Positions 22,364-33,163 of a DNA stretch of 64,000 bases are shown piece by piece. This stretch comes from Triatoma infestans. Its lineage: Eukaryota; Arthropoda; Insecta; Hemiptera; Reduviidae. The position numbers and the translations under genes are program-made. How positions within the stretch are numbered: position 1 is the stretch's first letter; the number at the start of each line of letters is the position of its first letter. Under the pieces are notes generated by a model, which did not search any database, had not been told where the DNA came from, and was given only the letters and a program-made list of their open reading frames with translations. The DNA lies in assembly GCA_011037195.1 (NCBI GenBank), contig JAAEAF010014803.1, positions 1 through 64,000 on the forward strand, written 5' to 3'.

Positions 22364-23225
22364 TCTGGTGTGGAATACTCACACAACTTTTTCTTACTCC
22401 AGTTCCCAAAATTATAATTGACAAATTTTGTAGTTGGTGTACCAAATTTAATGAAATTCGTCGAAAACTGAAAAAAACTGTCCAGTAAAAGCGCACTTCC
22501 GGTTTACTAATTTACTTAAAACTCGGAATTTTTGCCATCTATTTATTTCTAATTAATTTTGTTTGGATGATAGAATTGTATAATCAACTATGATAGCACT
22601 TTATAGAGAAAAACATAAACCCACCCTTCCTTCAAAAGTGCCCTTAAATGAATTTTCCCAGAGAAATGTTTTAAATAAAAAGTTGTAGAACTTTGTCGTT
22701 TTAGTTTATGTAGGAAGATTCAAGAAATCGTCGGAGACGTTTTGAGAAATCGCGAAAAAGTGGAAAAATCATTTAGTAAAGTGGTAAAGTTAACGATTTT
22801 CTGGTCATCCGATTCTTTTCAAACTCGAAATTTCAACAAAATATTTAATTCTAATTAACATTATTTAGATGATGGAATTGTTTAATAAACTGAAATAGCA
22901 CTTTAGATGCAAACCTAACCCCACCCCTTCCCGATAACTATCCTTAAATGAATTTTCCCAGAGAAACATTTCAAATAAAAATTGTAGCTCTTTGTATGTG
23001 TAGTTGATGTATAAAGTTTAAAGAAAATCGTCGGAGCCATTTTTGAGGAAAATGTAAAAAAGTAAAAAAAAACTTACTTGTAAAGTGGTACTTCCGGTTG
23101 AGGAATTTTGACAGATAACGTACTGTCAGATCCTATGGTGATACCTAAACAGAATATCAAGTTTCAACTTTCTACGGTTTCTTGTTTTTGAGCTATGCTG
23201 TTCACATACATACATACATACATAC
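22364..23225 (-). repeat. HLR repeat, truncated in the microsatellite
   Basis: The hairpin end and three units are present. The copy stops in the ACATACATACAT tract and lacks the last block of about 130 bp up to AAAGTA. Confidence 0.85.
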
Positions 23226-23644
23226 TAGAGAAGTTCTGGGGGAGATATGACATTTGGCTTCTCCTCTAAATTGTCACTTCAGGATTATACATGGATCTTT
23301 CATCTATATTGGGATGAAGTTAAACCCGGAAGTTTGAATTTTAAAGCTTTTTTTTTTCTGATTTCTGTGGTTATCTCAATAATGACACCGGACAGCTTCT
23401 TTAAACTTAATCTGGTTAAATCCCATTTGAGCAATCAGTGAAATGATCCAATCAGTTACGTTTGAAACATTTATGCCTCTGGACAATTTTAGGTCCTAAG
23501 GAATGCTGCGTTGTCAGGTTAATATCTAAGTATCAATCATTATAGTGTAGATTTTATCAGCTACATAATTTAATATTTAATAAATATTCGAAGTTTCATG
23601 AAAATAAAGTATCACAATTAAAACAGTCTGTGATTTTCTGTTTT
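23226..23644. other. Short stretch without gene
   Basis: Adjoins the truncated HLR copy. Only a 64-codon frame without recognisable family. Confidence 0.35.
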
Positions 23645-23940
23645 TTTTTTTTTTTTTTTTGAGGCAAGAATGTACAGAACTATTATGGTGGATTGTGTGA
23701 ATGTCCACCACCTTATGGCGCAACAGCCCATGAAGGACCGACCAAGGCTTGCCAGACAGCGTATGAATAGTGGGGTAAGCTCACCGCATTTCCCATGCCA
23801 TTTAGTTTCGGCCTTTGCTACGGGCGCTACTAACTGTAGCTTCCCACTTTTTATCACGATGCTTGGTCAACACCGACTTTGCCCTCACGGGAATTGTCGC
23901 ACGAAAGGCGTAGACCAACGCGTGAGGACAGTGTGAATGT
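23645..23940 (-). mobile_element. Unclassified retroposon 3' end with poly(A)
   Basis: A sharply more GC-rich block that on the minus strand ends in an A-run of about 20 (the T-run at 23641-23660). This looks like a retroposed 3' end. Overlapping short frames exist on both strands, without a recognised domain. I see no polymerase III boxes. It could be a LINE 3' UTR or a processed transcript. Confidence 0.4.
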
Positions 23941-24156
23941 CCTCATCCACATTTCTATGAAAACTCGATTTGAAAATATAGCAAACGATCGCAAATATTT
24001 TCTAGATCTGTTGTGCTGGAAACCACAAACTGAAGTAAGCTTTCAATGTAATAATACTTAAATTTGTCATCCACTATTAACTAAGAGCTTTCTTTTAGCC
24101 GAGTGTTTAAGTTTAGTTAGAAACGTGATTTAATCAGTATGTGGGGTGGCTGTATC

Positions 24157-24161
<5 letters not shown>

Positions 24162-24192
<31 letters not shown>
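24162..24192. repeat. 31-base A homopolymer
   Basis: The longest pure A-run in the window. The preceding sequence (GTATGTGGGGTGGCTGTATC) is not a recognised retroposon end. Confidence 0.85.
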
Positions 24193-24194
<2 letters not shown>

Positions 24195-24383
24195 AGAAGC
24201 TTTTTATTACAAAGTTGATCGAACATGCGATGCTAGAATATTATGGAGAAAAATGCTGCTGTTCATGCACCTATAAAAATCGTAATCTAACAAGGCTTTG
24301 GGGGTATATATGCCGAATGTTTACACTATTTATTTAAGAATTAAAAATCGGCTGTAATTCAATTTTATCAGAGGAGATAATGC

Positions 24384-24758
24384 GATCGTGTCAGATTTTT
24401 GGAATTGTTTCATCAGAAATATATGTTTTGAGAGATGCCCTGAATAAGAAAAAAATGTTTTTTGCGAATGGTCCGTGTATGAGTGTGTGAACACAATATC
24501 TCAACAATGAAAAATCGCAGAAACCTCAATCATGGGTATTCTGTTCAGGTATCGGAACCGGAAGGTTTCGTGCAAAATCCATCATCAACTGGAAATGAGA
24601 ATTTACGGATTTTTTTAATTTTATTTTTTTACTTTCTCTTACTCCTAGTAAGAGGAAGTATTGTAATTGTGTCAAATTTCGATATCGAGTTTTCACCGGA
24701 AATGTACGTTTTGAGGTCCCCTCAGTCCAAAAAAGTGGTTTTTAGCAAATGGTCGGTG

Positions 24759-24798
<40 letters not shown>

Positions 24799-25850
24799 AA
24801 CAGCATAGCTCAAAAACGAAAAATCGTAGAAAGTTGAAATTTGATATTCCGTTTAGAGGTCACCATGGGATCTGACTGTACGTTATCTGTAAAAATTCCT
24901 CAACCGGAAGTACCACTTTACAAGTTGGATTTTTTACTTTTTTGCGATTTTCTCAAAAATGGCTCCGACGATTTTCTTTAAACTTTAAACATCAACCACA
25001 CATACAAAGAGCTACAACTTTTATTAGAAACATTTCTCCGGGAAAATGCACTGAATGGCACTTTTGGGGGAGGGGTGGGGTTAGGTTTCCATCAAAAGTT
25101 CTATTTCAGTTTATTAGACAATTCTGCCATCTAAATAATGTTAATTAGAATTAAATATGTTGTTGAAATTCCAAGTTTGAAAAAAATCGGATAACCGGAA
25201 GTGCGTTTACTTTACCACTTTACTAAATGATTATTCACTTTTTCGCAATTTTCGCAAAAATGGCTTTGACGATTTTTTTGAAACTTCGTATATAAACTAA
25301 ACATGCAAAGATTTACAACTTTTATCTAAAACATTTCTCTGGGAAATTTCTTTTAAGAGCACTTTTGGGGGAGGGGTGGGGTTAGATTTTCATCAAAGTG
25401 GTATCCTAGTTCATTATACAATTCTATCATCCATAATTAGTTAGGAATAAATAGATGGCTGAAATTCCGAGTTTCAAGAAAATTAGTAAACCGGAAGTGC
25501 GCTTTTACTGAACAGTTTTTTCAGTTTTCGACGACTTTCATTAAATTTGTTACACAAACTATAAAATTTGTAAATTATCATTTTGAGGACTGGAGTAAGA
25601 GAAAGTTGTGTGAGTGTTTCACACCAGATTTTTTACTTTAGTTTAGTTTTTTGCGATTTCTCGAAAACGGCTCTAACGATTTTCTTTAAATTTCGAATTC
25701 TATCTATACACCTCCAAGCATATATATAATGTGGATGTACTTTAGAAGTATTCCTAGATTTTTTTGGGCTACAAGGATTTTTTTAAACTTGGAAGACTAA
25801 CAACTTTATATAGAAACCACCACTTATATTTGAAAAATGCATTTTTGGCA
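24384..25850 (+). repeat. Old HLR copy split by a younger HLR copy
   Basis: The left half (24384-24629) and right half (25629-25850) are strongly diverged forward HLR sequence that read on from one another (microsatellite block, then GCGATTTCTCGAAAACGGCT). The intact copy 24630-25628 sits between them in a T-rich spot. Confidence 0.7.
24630..25628 (+). repeat. HLR repeat, complete three-unit copy
   Basis: Forward, 999 bp. TACTTTCTCTTACTCC and the AGTAAGAG hairpin are followed by a (TG)n(TATG)n tract (24757-24797) and three units. ETS-like ACCGGAAGT boxes lie near 24904, 25196 and 25494, and G-rich boxes near 25064 and 25366. It ends at the GTGTGA/TCACAC hairpin and CACACCAGA. Its insertion in an older copy defines the termini well. 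Confidence 0.93.
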
Positions 25851-26239
25851 TTTTGTTTTGTGGAATCTGTACCATTACATTTTTAAGTGTTGTTTGCGTT
25901 TATGTAATATTTTGGTGCTCACTACTGGATTACAGTGTAAATACATTCTCTTTCTACCTACCAAGGGTTACTAAATTGACAAGTACTTTATCGCATCTGT
26001 ATTTATGTTAAAGCAATTGAGGAAAAAAAATGTGTCCAAAATTAATGACGAATTTTTTTTCCATTTTATAATTATATTTATACTGCAGTGAAAGAAAGTT
26101 ACACCAAGTTTTTAGAATTACATTCAAAAGTTTAACGTGATTTTACAATATTGTGACATTGTAGTGGCCATATACTCCGATAATGAGACAGCCTTCAAAG
26201 TACTTTCTTCACACTAAATAATCTCAAGACTGTTGCAGG

Positions 26240-26980
26240 ACTGCTTATCTGTTCTAACCGAGGTGGGTGCTCGGAATAAGCTGGCACTTGCCTGGGTGTC
26301 GGGCATGTGGGATCACCTGGGAAAGAAAGGGTGGACGCCCTGGCGAGGGAGGGCTCGAATAACTTTGTAGGTCCCAAGCCCTTCTATGGGTTCCCCAGGA
26401 GCCTTCAAGCTTCTATCAAGGTTTGCAAAGAAGTCCAGCTTCTGCAATGGTGGGAGTGAACACCAAGGCTGAACAGGCTAAACTCTCTATTAAGAGACAT
26501 TTACCTAACTTTACCAGGAACTCTCTATTAAGAGACATTCACCTAACTTTACCAGGAACCTAATGAGTTATAGCCAAAGGGATATCAGGCTAATACTTGG
26601 ATCTATTAACGCGATGAGTAGGCTTAGGTACATGCAACAACTACTTGCAGATAACGCTTTATACCGATTCTGCAAGATTGAAAAGGAAACTCCGGTACAC
26701 ATCCTCTGTGAGAGTGCCGGTCTGATGAGCACAAGGTTGTGGACAAGCCAATTCCGAAGCCACTTTCAGCTTTGCTAACAATCAAAAACCAAAGATGATC
26801 TCCTGTGTCGGTACCCTGGATAAATGACACAATAAAATCAGCTTTGCTAGGCCTGATTATGAGGGCGATGATGAAGGATGTGCTGGTAATACTAGGGGAT
26901 CCACAATAGATCTCTTAATGCAGGTCGCGGTGAAATGAGGCTCGCCCTCCCTGTTTTTCAATCTAATCTAATCTACAATT
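26240..26980 (+). pseudogene. LINE RNase H end and C-terminal tail, degenerate
   Basis: In alternating frames it carries the last RNase H block (GHVGSPGKERVDALAREGSN, equivalent to GH-GNE-AD) followed by FVGPKPFYGFPRS. The tail comes next with RFCKIEKETPVHILCESAG, the usual Cys/His-rich LINE C terminus. The 3' end is marked by TCTAA repeats (26967-26981). A 37-bp tandem duplication (ATTAAGAGACATT...TTTACCAGGAA) disrupts the tail at 26484-26557. Not functional. Confidence 0.72.
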
Positions 26981-27823
26981 GTGACATAAGCAGTTCACTT
27001 GATAACAAATTTAAATTAGGAGAAAAACTGGATTATAAATAAAGTAGACGAGAAGAGTAGATAGAAAAGAAGATAACAGCCATGTAACGATAACTTAGTG
27101 ATTATAATAACACGATTAAATTAGTAAAAACATATTAAGAAAGTCGGAGAAAAAAAACAAAACAAAAAGGAAAAATTATATTAGTGAGAGTGTTAAATAA
27201 AGAAAATAAAAACCCTAACAACAAAACTGATATATTCATTTTATATTACATACAATGGTATAACCATCTTATTTGTAATAATTACATATTTATAAGTTTT
27301 CACACAATGTAAAGTTATAAAAAGAACACGGTACAATGTATGTAATAATAGAACAAGTGTCCGTTGAATATTCAAGTAATTTAAAAGTAACTTAAAGTAG
27401 TAATATACTAGAAGAAGCTAACAGTACTGGACATCTCCAAACAAGTTCTTATAATTTTATATGTTGAACACTTTCCTTAGTTTTTAACATATTTTGCTTT
27501 TAAAAGTCATAGATTAAACTTTGTTTGTATTTATGGCATTGAATGGGTGGGCACAATCTGTAATACGTTCCCTGTATACATTCAATTTCCCATATACCAC
27601 TTTAATTCCATAACTAATATCATTTAAACGTAAATCCGTTTAATTTAAGATAGTTTCAAGGTTACTAGATACTAATTCTATTGTAATATAAATTTTTTTT
27701 TTTTTTCACTTTATATTTTTAAAAAATAGCACTCGTCAATCAGGTTTGGCATGTTGTGAAATATATCAAAAAAGTTTTCCAAAATAACATAAAAACATTA
27801 ACTTTCAAAAAAAAAAAAAAAAA
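26981..27823. other. AT-rich stretch without gene
   Basis: Low-complexity A/T-rich DNA. Nothing recognised. Confidence 0.4.
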
Positions 27824-28687
27824 TCTGGTGTGAAACACTCACACAACTTTCTCTTACTCCAGTTCTTCAAAATTGTACCTAATTGACAAATTTTATGGTT
27901 TGTGTACTAAATTAGATGAAATTCCTTAGAGTTTGTCAAAAACTGAATAAAATGTTCAATAAAAGCGCACACTTCCGGTTTACTAATTTTCTTGAAACTC
28001 GGAATTTTGGCCATCTATTTATTTCTAATTAATTTTGTTCGGATGGTAGAATTGCATAATCAACTATGATAGTACTTAACCCTACCTGAGAGAAATACAT
28101 AACCCCACCCCTCTCCCAAAAGTGCCCTAAAATGAATTTTTTCATAGAAATGTTTTAAATAAAAGTTGTAGATCTTTGTATGTATAGTTGATATATCAAG
28201 TTTGAAGAATATCGTTGGAGCAATTTCTGAGAAAATTGCTAGAAAGTAAAGAAATTGTCAGAAAACTGAAAAATACTTTTCAGTAAAAACGCACTTCCGG
28301 TTTTCTGATTTTCTTCAACTCGAAATTTCAGCAATATATTTAATATTATTTAGCTGATATAATTGTGTAATAAACTGAAATAGCACTTTAGAGGTCAACT
28401 CACCCACCCTCCTCCCCTAGAAGTGCTCTTAAATGCATTTTCTCGGAGAAACGTTTCAAATAAAAATTGTAGATCATTGTATGAGTAGTTGATATACCAA
28501 GTTTAAAGAAAACGTTTGAGTCATTTTGGAGATATTTGCAAAAAAAGTGAAAAAAATCATTCAGTAAAATGGTACTTCCGGTTGAGGAATTTTGACAACT
28601 GACCTTTTTGTCAGATCCCATGGTGACATACAAACGGAATATCAAGTTTGAACTTTCTGCGATTTTTCATTTTTGAGCTATGCTGTT

Positions 28688-28731
<44 letters not shown>

Positions 28732-28871
28732 GACTCAACACGCAGATCATTTGCTAAAAACCATTTTTTGGACTCATGGGATCTCAATACGGATTTTTGC
28801 GGTGAAAACTCGATATCGAAAATTTGGCACGATTACAATACACTTCCTCTTACTAGGAGTAAGAAAAAGTA
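27824..28871 (-). repeat. HLR repeat, complete three-unit copy
   Basis: Reverse, about 1.05 kb, after an A-run of about 17. The hairpin end, three units, ACATACATACACACA tract (28689-28732), CGATATCG palindrome and the AGGAGTAAGAAAAAGTA end are all present. The second unit is the most diverged. Confidence 0.9.
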
Positions 28872-28984
28872 AAAAAGAAAAGAAAGATCTTATAAAAAAT
28901 AGTAAATGTTGTATATGGAAAACATCTGTTTAAGCTTGCCCAATTTTAACCGAAACAGATTTATTTTTCTATTGATAGTTTTCA

Positions 28985-29140
28985 TTTCATTTGTGGCCAT
29001 CGACAGGTATCTGGTGTTCGCCCATCTTCAGGGTGTCTTGATTAAATATGACACAGCCGAAACCATTGCTAACCACGAAATGAAGAGGATATCAGGGGAA
29101 AAAATTCTATTGTTTTCTAGCTCTGCAGTCCTAGCAAAAT
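28985..29140. repeat. Foldback-family relic
   Basis: Fragments of both arms: TGTGGCCATCGACAGG with CGCCCATCTTCAGGGTG, then ACGAAATGAAGAGG and TCTAGCTCTGCAG. Diverged and shortened. Confidence 0.5.
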
Positions 29141-29190
29141 GAGTTTAATCGAAACTACCTTGTAAAACATACACAAACACTCACACAAAA

Positions 29191-29516
29191 TACTTTCTCT
29201 TAGTTCCTCTTATCAGAGGAAATATTGAAGAATTCGCTACATCAAGTTCTCACCGGATATAAAGTTTTGATGTTACCAAAGTACGAAAAAGTGTTGTATC
29301 TTCGAAATTGGTATGTGTGCTTGAACTGAATAAGTCAAAAACGAAAGAAAACGCAGAAAGATCGAATTTGATATTTCGTTTAAGTTCCACCAGAGGACCA
29401 GACATTAAAGGAGGTTCCAGGTTTTGGACAAAAAACGGTCAACCGGAAATACCATTCTAGTGAATGAATTTTTCGTTTTTTTTTTTTAATATTTTCTCAA
29501 AAATGGCACCTTAAAC
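29191..29516 (+). repeat. HLR repeat, diverged 5' part
   Basis: It starts TACTTTCTCTTAG with a CTCTTATCAGAGG hairpin, then follows the HLR order (TCTCACCGGATAT, CAAAAACGAAAGAAA, GATATTTCGTTTAAG, CAACCGGAAATACC). It ends just before the large inverted repeat. Confidence 0.7.
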
Positions 29517-29528
29517 TAGCTATAACTA

Positions 29529-30855
29529 CACATGGGCCATTGGGCTACAACTCCAAGAACTAATCTTCCCCCTAGAAGTTGTGGTTGGTTCCGCAGAGCT
29601 GGAAAGCAGAGTGTATCAACTAAATTTTGTTCTGTGCAAGTCTATGTTATCCCACTGTTTTGACAAAAACAACTTGATGATGGGCGATGACCACAAAAGA
29701 AACAGTCTATCACGGAAAATATCGCTGATGATTCCCCTCTCCCCCTGGAAGCTGTGTCTTCCCATCAAGAGCTGGAAAAAATCGTATTTGAGTCCGGCAA
29801 TTTCAGGACTTAAATCAGTTTTAATCAACACTTGACGAGTCTAAAACCAACCATCAATAGTGTTATCATCTATGAAGAAAGAAACAGCCAGTTTAGAAAC
29901 ATGTCTTCAACAGTTTTTTCGTAACCCTTAATCAGGAGTATAGACAACGAGTTTTATCAAGCGACTGGTTATAACAAGTTGTGAAATGTCTGCATTCAAC
30001 TCTCTGCCAAAAAAGCCCATTTACAAATAAGAGAATGCTCATCAAGCTAACCAAAATGGCTCAAAAGAAACGATCGTTAGAACAAGCAAGAAGTTCTAAC
30101 TAGTCACAACCGCTCTTGTAGCTATTCTATATCACTAGCCAACGTTAATTCTATATTACCAATGTCATAACTCTTTGCTCGGTCATTCAATCCTCTCTTA
30201 TATTCTTTTCTATTCATTATTCTATAAAATATAAATATTGTGAGTTAAACTTCTATGTGTGTTGGTGCATTCATTTCTTGTTACCATTACATGCTTCTCG
30301 GCAATGTGCGAAAAGCTCAAGGGGAAACTTATACAGTAATTTAAAAAAAAAAATTCCCCTCTTTTCTTCTTGCTTATGTTTGCTCGCTTCTAATTTTTAT
30401 CCAATTGCACCATAGCTAGGGGCACCAATCACTTCCTGAAACATTCTAAGGGTGTGTCCCGTTGGTGGGTGCCATGGCATGATGGCATTGAAGCAATAGG
30501 ATGGCCGACGCTCTGGCAAAGATAGGTGCTGCATCCCCGCTTCTAGGGCCCGAATCTTTTTGTAGGGATCAGCGACCAGTTTCTCTTGAAAATCTTAGGA
30601 AGGAGGAGGAGGTAAAGAGGTCTCAACTCTGGAACTCCCCCCCTCCAGACTGCGGCAGGCTAAGATCTGCCTAGGAAATTATAACCAACGGAGATCGGAG
30701 AACTCCATCGGCCTTAGTAAGAACAAACTCCGTGTTCTTACGGGTTTCCTCACGGGACATTGAAAGCTCAGAGAACGCCTGACGAAGCTGGGTTTGGAGA
30801 TTGTATGGGGAAATGGAGGAAACTCAATTACATTTCCTAACGAACTGCGAGGATG
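29529..30855. repeat. Large inverted repeat, left arm
   Basis: About 1.33 kb, the reverse complement of 31807-33163 with scattered substitutions and small indels. It begins TGGGCCATTGGGCTACAACT, includes a foldback-family segment (GGTTGGTTCCGCAGAGCTGG) and non-coding DNA, and ends inside a LINE fragment. It lacks the LINE 3' end, so it is probably the derived copy of the arm pair. Confidence 0.85.
30464..30855 (+). pseudogene. LINE RNase H/C-terminal fragment in the left arm
   Basis: RMADALAKIGAASPLLGPES (end of RNase H) is followed by a tail with RTPSALVRTNSVFLRVSS and MEETQLHFLTNCED. It matches the right-arm LINE and is truncated where the inverted duplication ends. Confidence 0.7.
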
Positions 30856-30934
30856 CCACTCAGAGAAGATTTAAGAACCTGGGTAGTTATCAACAGGAGG
30901 AGGGAAATATATCCTCCCTAGAGCCCGTCAACAA

Positions 30935-31085
30935 TTCTCCGGGAAAATCATTTAAGGAGATTTTCAAGGAGGGATGGGATTTCACTTTCTTATAAAGTGC
31001 TATTTTAATTTATTATACGGTATTATATCGGTTGTCGGAAACACCACTTTACTGAACCTTTGTTTCAGTTTCAGAGATTTTTTGC
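30935..31085 (+). repeat. HLR repeat fragment
   Basis: TTCTCCGGGAAAATCATTTA, a GGAGGGATGGGATTT box, TAAAGTGCTATTTTAATTTA and ACCACTTTACTGAA appear in HLR order. It lies in the spacer between the two arms. Confidence 0.6.
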
Positions 31086-31668
31086 ATAAAACCAGAAAAT
31101 CTAACATGACTAAATTCCAGAGGAATTATGTAATTAAAATTATCTGATTAAAAAAAAGATAATTTATCTTAACAGGTAAGATTTAACATGTTTGTTAAAA
31201 ATGACTATTAAATAAGCAAAATTAGGTCAGATGCTTAGTAGATAAAAGTTGATTTATTTTATATCAATTCAGATAAAATATTAAGCAATGAGTTTAGATT
31301 AGAGAATATTTTATGAAGATAATACTAAAGTAACTTTGGTATTATTTGCATAATAATCTGATGTAATAAACATTATTATTATTATTAAAGATTTTTATTT
31401 ACGATAAAATTTACAAATGTTAAATTGTAGGTGTATTTTTTATCAACGTGTTTTTTTTTGTACCCAACGATCTTTTATCAATAATGACTTTATTAACGTA
31501 CAGTTTCCGCTATATGTTGTTAGCATTTTAGCCTCCAATTGGTTGGGTTGATGATCTTTTACTTGGCTCAACTTTTATTGTACATTTAAATCATACATTG
31601 AAAATCATTTAAGTGTGTAAATATCAATTCCATCCATAAAATCTTCATCAGGGGTTCTCAAAGTGATA
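31086..31668. other. Inverted-repeat spacer, AT-rich
   Basis: Unique-looking AT-rich DNA between the arms. No gene or repeat recognised. Confidence 0.4.
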
Positions 31669-31679
31669 ATACCGCCCTT

Positions 31680-32203
31680 TTTTTTTTTTTTTTTTTTGAG
31701 GGGCCTGATGCACTGCGACCTCCACGATCTATTGTGCTGTGCTCTTTAGGCTATGCTGCCACAGCATCCCAATCTGATAGCACAGCATCTCCTAATCTCA
31801 CTGTAGCCTCCGTTAGGAGATGTAATGGAGTTTCCCCCATCTCCCCATAGAATCTGCATGTGATGTCACTCTCCAAACCCAGCTTCGTCAGGCGTCTTCT
31901 GAGCGACAATATCCCGTGAGGAAATCCGTAAGAACACGGAGTTTGTTCTTACTAAGGCCGATGGAGTTCTCCGACCTCCGTTGGTTATACTTTCCCAGGC
32001 AGATCTTAGCCTGCCGCAGTCCGGAGGGGGGAGTTCCAGAGTTGAGACCTCTTTACCTCCTCCTTCTTCCTAAGTTTTCTTAAGAGAAACTGGCCGCTGA
32101 TCCCTACAAAAAAATTCAGGCCCTAGAAATAGGGCTGTAGCACCTATCTTTGCCAGAGCGTCGGCCATCTCATTCCTTCAACGCCCTGGCACCCACCAAC
32201 GGG
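31680..32203 (-). mobile_element. 5'-truncated LINE with poly(A) and 11-bp target duplication
   Basis: On the minus strand it runs from the RNase H end (MADALAKIGA, LGPEFFCRDQRP) through the C-terminal tail to GGTCGCAGTGCATCAGGCCC and an A-run of about 18. A perfect duplication ATACCGCCCTT flanks it at 31669-31679 and 32204-32214. Frame changes in the tail show it is dead. It lies in the right arm of the inverted repeat and is complete at its 3' end, unlike the left-arm copy. Confidence 0.88.
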
Positions 32204-33163
32204 ATACCGCCCTTAAAATGTTTCAGGAAATGATTGGTGCCCCTAGCTTCGGTGCGATTGGATAAAAATTAGAAACGATGCAAGCCTAAGAAAGAAGAAA
32301 AGATAGGGAATTTTTTTAAAAACTATTGTATAAGGTTCCTCTTAAGCCGAACTTTTTGCTCATTACCGAGAAGCAAGTAATGGTAACAGGGAATTTTCTT
32401 TGGTATCGATGAAAATGAATGCACAAACACACTGATAGTTTAACTCATAATATTTATATTTTATAGAATAATGAACAGAAAAGAGTATAAGAAAGGATTG
32501 AATGACCGAGCAAAGATTCATGACATTGGTAATATAGAATGTAATGTTGGCTAGTTATATAGAATAGCTGCAAGAGCGGTTTGACTAGTTAGAACTTCTT
32601 GCTTGTTCTAACGATCGTTTCTTCTGAGCCAGTTTTTGCTAGCTTGATGAGCATTCTCTAATCTGTAAATAGGCTTTTGGTAGAGAGCTGAGTACAGACA
32701 GTTCATAGCTTTTAATAAGCAGTTGCTTGACTTTCGTTGTCTATACTCCTGGTTAAGAGTTATATAAACTCTTGAAGAAATGTTTCTAAATTGGCTTCTT
32801 TATGATAGTCGATTAACACTCTTGATGGTTGGGTTTAGACTCTTCAAATATTGATTAAAACTGATTTAAGTCCTGAAATTGCCGGACTTAAATACGATGT
32901 TTTCCAGCTCCTGATGGGAGCTAAGACACAGCTTCCAGGGGGAATCATCAGCGATATTTTCCGTGATAGCCTGTTTCTTTTTGGTCACCAGTTTCTTGGT
33001 GTTCGCCCATCATCAGGTTGTTTTTGTCAAAACAGTGGGATAACATAGACTTGCACAGAGCAAAATTTAGTTTAAATACACTTCTGCTTTCCAGCTTTGC
33101 GGAACCAACCACAACTTCTAGGAGGAAGATTAGTTACTGGAGTTGTAGCCCAATGGCCCATGT
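31807..33163. repeat. Large inverted repeat, right arm
   Basis: Reverse complement of 29529-30855. It includes most of the LINE insertion, about 650 bp of non-coding DNA and a foldback-family segment (32930-33116) with a CTGATGATGGGC motif on the minus strand. It ends GGGCTACAACTCC-complement near 33163. Confidence 0.85.

Noticed and set aside
24483..24875. 130-codon frame spanning two HLR copies
   Set aside because: It crosses the junction of an old and a young repeat copy and a TG microsatellite (poly Val-Cys); not a gene.
25076..25086. GGGGTTAGG as insect telomeric repeat
   Set aside because: Only one TTAGG unit occurs at each place, as part of the HLR G-box; there is no tandem array.
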